The translations under genes and the position numbers were made by a program. From positions 1 to 6,154 of the forward strand of contig CBFHQL010000040.1 of NCBI GenBank assembly GCA_965658025.1: a DNA stretch of 6,154 nucleotides. The letters run 5' to 3'. Source of the stretch: UBA3537 sp965658025. Its GTDB lineage: Bacteria > Bacteroidota > Bacteroidia > Flavobacteriales > Flavobacteriaceae. The notes under the pieces were generated by a model. That model saw nothing but the letters and a program-made list of their open reading frames with translations. It made no database searches and was not told where the DNA came from. This document shows positions 3,520-6,154 of this stretch, one piece after another (position 1 is the first letter of the stretch; each line of letters starts with the position of its first letter).

Positions 3520-6154
3520 TTAATCCCTAACAAAACGCACCGAAAAGCCGCTCTGCTTGCCGTAGCCGCTGCTGGTCCTGTACAGGTCCCTGTCATGGCT
3601 GCGCAGGTAGCGGTACCATGCGTAATCTGCATTGAGCTCAGTGGAACTCCAAAAGAACGCATTGCTACCCTCATTGTTGAACGAACCATTGTAGTAACGG
3701 AAACCCTCAGGGAAGGCGTTAAAACCGCTGCTGTTGTTTAAACTTTGGTCGTTGCCTATTGCTCCTGGGTTTGTTGAATTATTCCATCCTGTGGTGGAGG
3801 CCATAGCTTTGGCTATTTTGTTGCCTGTGGTGGTGCCGTCATAATTATAACCACTCGCTATGAGATATTCTCTAAGCGTTGTCCACTCGGCATCTGTGGG
3901 TACGTGCCAACCCTCTGGTGCAAATTCCTTGTTTGGTGTATTAGGGTCTGTATCATGGATACCCATTAAAGCATACCAATTGTAGAGTTTGCCTTTTGTA
4001 GGGTCGTTGTTATAATAACACCAAGCACCTGTGGTAAGGTTACCCCACTCGGCATCTGTAACTTGCGGTATTTCAGTACCATCTCTATACGTAACCATTT
4101 CAGCGTTTTCTACCGTCCAAACTTGGTCTCCGTAGGTGAGATAATCATAGGTGTTGCCGTCTATATCTGTTACTGTACCAGATGCATCAAATCCTTCGTC
4201 TATTTCACCATCACAATCGTTGTCAACACCATCTTCAATTTCTGTGGCTCCAGGGTTAATTTGAGCATCATTATCATCGCAATCGCCTTGGTTTTCTGTA
4301 TAGCCATCGTTGTCGTTGTCATTATTAGATGAATTTTCGGGTAATACAGTTACATCAAGATTATATCCAAAATTTGCTCCACAAAATTGTGGCCCTGGAT
4401 TAACCTGAATCCAATAACTTATTGTTATAGGCTCATTTGAGTTGTTAATCAAAGTTCCCGAAACTTCAGGCTGATCTTCACTTTCAGTTTCTCCAGTAAC
4501 ATTTATGTTGTCTGTGGAAGTCCAAGAATAGGTAAATAAACCAACATTAATCATTTCCCATCCTTGACCATAAACTACAAAATAATCACCGTTTAAAAAA
4601 CCATCAGTACTAAGAACATGTGTAAATGACTCGCCAGAATTAATTGTTAAATCTAATTCATCTGAGTTCATTACAAAAGCATCCATAAAAGGAGTTATAT
4701 TTAATGTAATTGTAAAAGATTCTGCAACTTGGCCTTCAAAAACTGGAGTGACGTTTAAAACTAAAATGTTGTCTTCAGTAATCCAAAAATTATCATATAT
4801 ATCAATGAATATTCCAGAGGATAAGATGTCATTATCATCAATTTGAGAAGGAAGTGTTGAACTTACTACCTCCCAAACAAATTGGGTGCCTTCTGGAAAA
4901 ATATCATTTTGAAATTGTTCATAATGATTGGCAAGAAAATTATTAATATCCCATTCTCCACCATTTGTGTACAAATCGATAAAGTTTTCAAAACTACAAA
5001 TGCTCAGGTTTTTATCTGAAATATCTATATTGAGTGTACAATTATCATCAATTATTCCATCACAATTTTCGTCAATACCATTACATATTTCTGAGGCATT
5101 AGGGTTAATAGTAGCATCTGAATCATCACAATCTCCGCTTTGGGCTACATAACCTGAAGGTTGTTCACACGATTGAATCGTAGTCGAACCTCCAAAACCA
5201 TCACCATCTGAATCTTGATAGAAAGTGCTTGTCAATTCCTCATCAACAACACCATCACAGTTATTGTCAACACCATCACAAACTTCTACTGCGTTAGGAT
5301 TAATTGTAGCATCTGAATCATCACAATCTCCGCTTTGGGCTACATAACCTGAAGGTTGTTCACACGATTGAATCGTAGTGGAGCCTCCAAAACCATCACC
5401 ATCTGAATCTTGATAGAAAGTGCTTGTCAATTCCTCATCAACAACACCGTCACAGTTATTGTCAATACCATCACAAACTTCTACTGCGTTTGGATTAATT
5501 GTAGCATCTGAATCATCACAATCACCACCTTGGACTACATATCCTGAAGGTTGTTCACACGATTGAATCGTAGTGGAACCTCCAAAACCATCGCCATCTG
5601 AATCTTGATAAAATATTGAACCAGCATCTTCATCCACTAAGCCATCACAGTCATTATCCAATCCATCACATATTTCCTCAGCACCTGAGTAAACTTGAGC
5701 ATTAGTATCGTCACAATCGCCGTTATTTTCTGAAAAACCATCAAAATCATTATCTATGTTTTGATTTTGTTCTTGAAGTTGATTTTGTAAATCTTGCAGT
5801 GAAGTTTCTAATTGAGTAATATATGCTAAAGTCACCGCATCCTGAGCATCAGTAGGGTCTTGCAAGTCTTTTATTTGTTGATTGTTGGCCGAGTTGTTTT
5901 CAGCAAGTACAGTTTCTAAATTAGGTGTGGTTGGTGTGCTGTTTCCACTGTTTTCAGCATAAAGGGCGTAAGGCACGCTAAGTAGTTGTGTGGTACCCAT
6001 AGCCACATAGCCACCGCCTGTATCAAGTTCTATGCCTAAGTAATAGCTTCCTAAAGACCAGTCCAGCTCTGAGAAGGTGCCTGTATTGGCTGTGCCCTGG
6101 CCTATAACTAAGTTGACCTGTCCTAAATCATCTGTGGGGACATAGTGCGTTTCT
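3520..6154 (-). CDS. Large modular surface protein: coiled coil, MopE-type repeats and C-terminal FISUMP domain (5' end outside window)
   Basis: The frame is open from the right edge to TAA at 3522-3520, giving 877 visible residues (residue 1 = codon 6153-6151). It has no start inside; the GTG and ATG at 6006 and 6000 are internal. Residues 1-68 (ETHYVPTDDLGQVNLVIGQG ... LLSVPYALYAENSG) are the tail-fibre-like domain common in Bacteroidota FISUMP proteins. Residues 80-132 are a predicted coiled coil with DPTDAQDAVTLAYI. Residues 133-372 are four MopE-type repeats, 373-610 a beta-rich, Ig/PKD-like region of unclear family, and 611-655 a fifth MopE-type repeat. Residues 658-877 are a FISUMP domain: DIDGNTYDYLTYGDQVW, GWHVPTDAEWTTL, GNKIAKAMASTTGW, FFWSSTE and GFSVRFVRD. 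No T9SS sorting domain follows. Together this suggests a long stalk holding a C-type-lectin-like tip. The signal peptide should lie in the missing 5' part. Function is unproven; adhesin or ligand binding is inferred. Confidence 0.93.
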   Translation of the reverse strand, partial: ETHYVPTDDLGQVNLVIGQGTANTGTFSELDWSLGSYYLGIELDTGGGYVAMGTTQLLSVPYALYAENSGNSTPTTPNLETVLAENNSANNQQIKDLQDPTDAQDAVTLAYITQLETSLQDLQNQLQEQNQNIDNDFDGFSENNGDCDDTNAQVYSGAEEICDGLDNDCDGLVDEDAGSIFYQDSDGDGFGGSTTIQSCEQPSGYVVQGGDCDDSDATINPNAVEVCDGIDNNCDGVVDEELTSTFYQDSDGDGFGGSTTIQSCEQPSGYVAQSGDCDDSDATINPNAVEVCDGVDNNCDGVVDEELTSTFYQDSDGDGFGGSTTIQSCEQPSGYVAQSGDCDDSDATINPNASEICNGIDENCDGIIDDNCTLNIDISDKNLSICSFENFIDLYTNGGEWDINNFLANHYEQFQNDIFPEGTQFVWEVVSSTLPSQIDDNDILSSGIFIDIYDNFWITEDNILVLNVTPVFEGQVAESFTITLNITPFMDAFVMNSDELDLTINSGESFTHVLSTDGFLNGDYFVVYGQGWEMINVGLFTYSWTSTDNINVTGETESEDQPEVSGTLINNSNEPITISYWIQVNPGPQFCGANFGYNLDVTVLPENSSNNDNDNDGYTENQGDCDDNDAQINPGATEIEDGVDNDCDGEIDEGFDASGTVTDIDGNTYDYLTYGDQVWTVENAEMVTYRDGTEIPQVTDAEWGNLTTGAWCYYNNDPTKGKLYNWYALMGIHDTDPNTPNKEFAPEGWHVPTDAEWTTLREYLIASGYNYDGTTTGNKIAKAMASTTGWNNSTNPGAIGNDQSLNNSSGFNAFPEGFRYYNGSFNNEGSNAFFWSSTELNADYAWYRYLRSHDRDLYRTSSGYGKQSGFSVRFVRD
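3523..4182 (-). other. FISUMP (Fib_succ_major) domain
   Basis: These 220 C-terminal residues follow the family order: DIDGNTYDYLTYGDQVWTVE, TYRDGTEIPQV, AWCYYNNDP, GKLYNWYALMG, EGWHVPTDAEWTTL, GNKIAKAMAS, FNAFPEGFRYYNGSF, FFWSSTE, YAWYRYL and GFSVRFVRD. The fold is thought to be C-type-lectin/FGE-like. Its codons are richer in G and C than those of the central region of the same gene, most sharply at 3550-3609. Confidence 0.88.
3550..3609 (-). other. Candidate DGR variable region at the FISUMP tip
   Basis: Twenty codons between AWYR and GFSVR encode YLRSHDRDLYRTSSGYGKQS. Thirteen end in C as NNC (TAC, CGC, AGC, GAC, ACC, GGC), six end in G (CTG, AGG, AAG, CAG), one is CAT and none ends in A. 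By count 38 of 60 bases are G or C, unlike the AT-rich central part of the gene. An AAC-rich template copied with adenine-specific errors would give this pattern. No template repeat or reverse transcriptase is present in the window, so the call is inferred from composition and position. Confidence 0.5.
4189..4323 (-). repeat. Fifth MopE-type repeat, isolated from the other four
   Basis: Residues 611-655 read DNDNDGYTENQGDCDD ... GVDNDCDGEIDEG. It is separated from the main array by about 240 residues and joins directly to the FISUMP domain. It resembles the first repeat (DFDGFSENNGDCDD) more than the three 65-residue units. The usual EICDG cysteine is replaced (EIEDG). Confidence 0.8.
4324..5037 (-). 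other. Central beta-rich region, family not recognised
   Basis: Residues 373-610 run from NCTLNIDISDKNLSICSFEN to NLDVTVLPENSS. Alternating hydrophobic strands (FVWEVVSS, ILVLNVTPVFEG, FTITLNITP, TLINNSNEPITISYWIQV) suggest two or more Ig/PKD-like beta-sandwich modules. It has few cysteines (ICSF, QFCGAN). This part is the most AT-rich of the gene and splits the MopE-type array. Confidence 0.45.
5038..5757 (-). repeat. Four MopE-type metal-binding-like repeats
   Basis: The first unit (residues 133-176) is short: DNDFDGFSENNGDCDD ... EICDGLDNDCDGLVDE. Three longer 65-residue units follow: DSDGDGFGG, SCEQPSGY, GDCDDSDATINPNA, then EVCDG or EICNG, then NNCDG or ENCDG. DxDxDG and DCDD clusters suit Ca2+ or other metal binding, as proposed for the MopE-type motif family, and the cysteines probably pair. 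They would form a stiff stalk between the coiled coil and the rest of the protein. Confidence 0.85.
5044..5604 (-). repeat. Near-identical 195-bp direct repeats
   Basis: The marker TTGTTCACACGATTGAATCG occurs at 5161, 5356 and 5551, a period of exactly 195 bp (65 codons). Comparing 5161-5355 with 5356-5550 by eye gives about ten mismatches, some of them silent. The unit boundaries 5410-5604, 5215-5409 and 5044-5214 start each unit at DSDGDG. Identity at this level implies recent duplication or ongoing gene conversion. Confidence 0.9.
5758..5916 (-). other. Coiled-coil segment with tail-fibre-like motif
   Basis: Residues 80-132 include LETVLAENNSANNQQIKDLQ, then DPTDAQDAVTLAYI, then TQLETSLQDLQNQLQEQNQN. 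Heptad spacing of Leu/Ile residues and the lack of glycine point to a coiled coil. The PTDAQDAVTLAYI motif is like the PTDAQDAATKxYVD motif of phage tail fibres, which usually trimerise. Confidence 0.65.

Noticed and set aside
3453..3689. Open frame of 78 codons overlapping the 3' end of the FISUMP gene
   Set aside because: It is an out-of-frame shadow caused by the GC-rich end of the gene, and it extends into the downstream hairpin.
4063..4332. Plus-strand frame of 89 codons with a hydrophobic, Ile/Val-rich translation
   Set aside because: It is the antisense of Asp/Asn-rich codons of the MopE-type repeat; GAT and AAC read backwards give Ile and Val, which mimics a membrane protein.
5044..5604. 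Regular direct repeats as a possible CRISPR array
   Set aside because: The 195-bp period is in frame and encodes MopE-type protein repeats; there are no short repeats with unique spacers.
5998..6006. GTG at 6006 or ATG at 6000 as the start of the large gene
   Set aside because: The frame stays open and clearly coding to the window edge (ETHYVPTDDLGQVNLVIG), matching the upstream half of the same domain, so the real start lies outside the window.

Overview
The window looks like an AT-rich chromosomal stretch from a marine-type Flavobacteriaceae member (phylum Bacteroidota). The evidence is a type IX secretion (T9SS) C-terminal sorting domain, a Bacteroidota-style lipoprotein, TAnnTTTG promoter elements close to the start codons, no Shine-Dalgarno sequences, and MopE-like and Fibrobacter-succinogenes-major-paralogous (FISUMP) domains. 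All four genes lie on the minus strand, so transcription runs from high to low coordinates.

In transcription order they are as follows. (i) A large surface protein (3520 to the right edge, start outside the window) has a tail-fibre-like head, a coiled coil, five MopE-type DxDxDG/CDD repeats, a central Ig/PKD-like region and a C-terminal FISUMP domain. (ii) A 520-residue secreted protein (1526-3088) has seven WQKCLGGS repeats, probably a seven-bladed beta-propeller, plus a T9SS type A sorting domain. (iii) A 270-residue lipoprotein (415-1227) has a lipocalin-like C-terminal half. (iv) The first 55 residues of a secreted protein (1-165) run off the left edge. Nothing here is metabolic; everything is predicted to be exported and probably surface-exposed.

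Each gene appears to be its own transcription unit. Three genes have a TATATTTG promoter element 17-25 nt before the start. Every gene boundary carries at least one copy of the same composite element: a 29-bp core (TGTACACCC, then ATTG, then TATTTT, then GAA) next to a hairpin/terminator whose stem sequence differs between copies. In three of the four copies a pair of GTAC boxes spaced exactly 11 bp follows. One gene + one element + one promoter, all in the same orientation, resembles a cassette array.

The two observations most worth following up are that repeated element and the 3' end of the FISUMP gene. A 60-base stretch there is GC-rich and dominated by NNC codons, interleaved with constant CTG/AGG/AAG codons, just before a conserved GFSVR ending. 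This is the pattern expected of the variable region of a diversity-generating retroelement (DGR). No reverse transcriptase or template repeat is in the window, so that reading is an inference.
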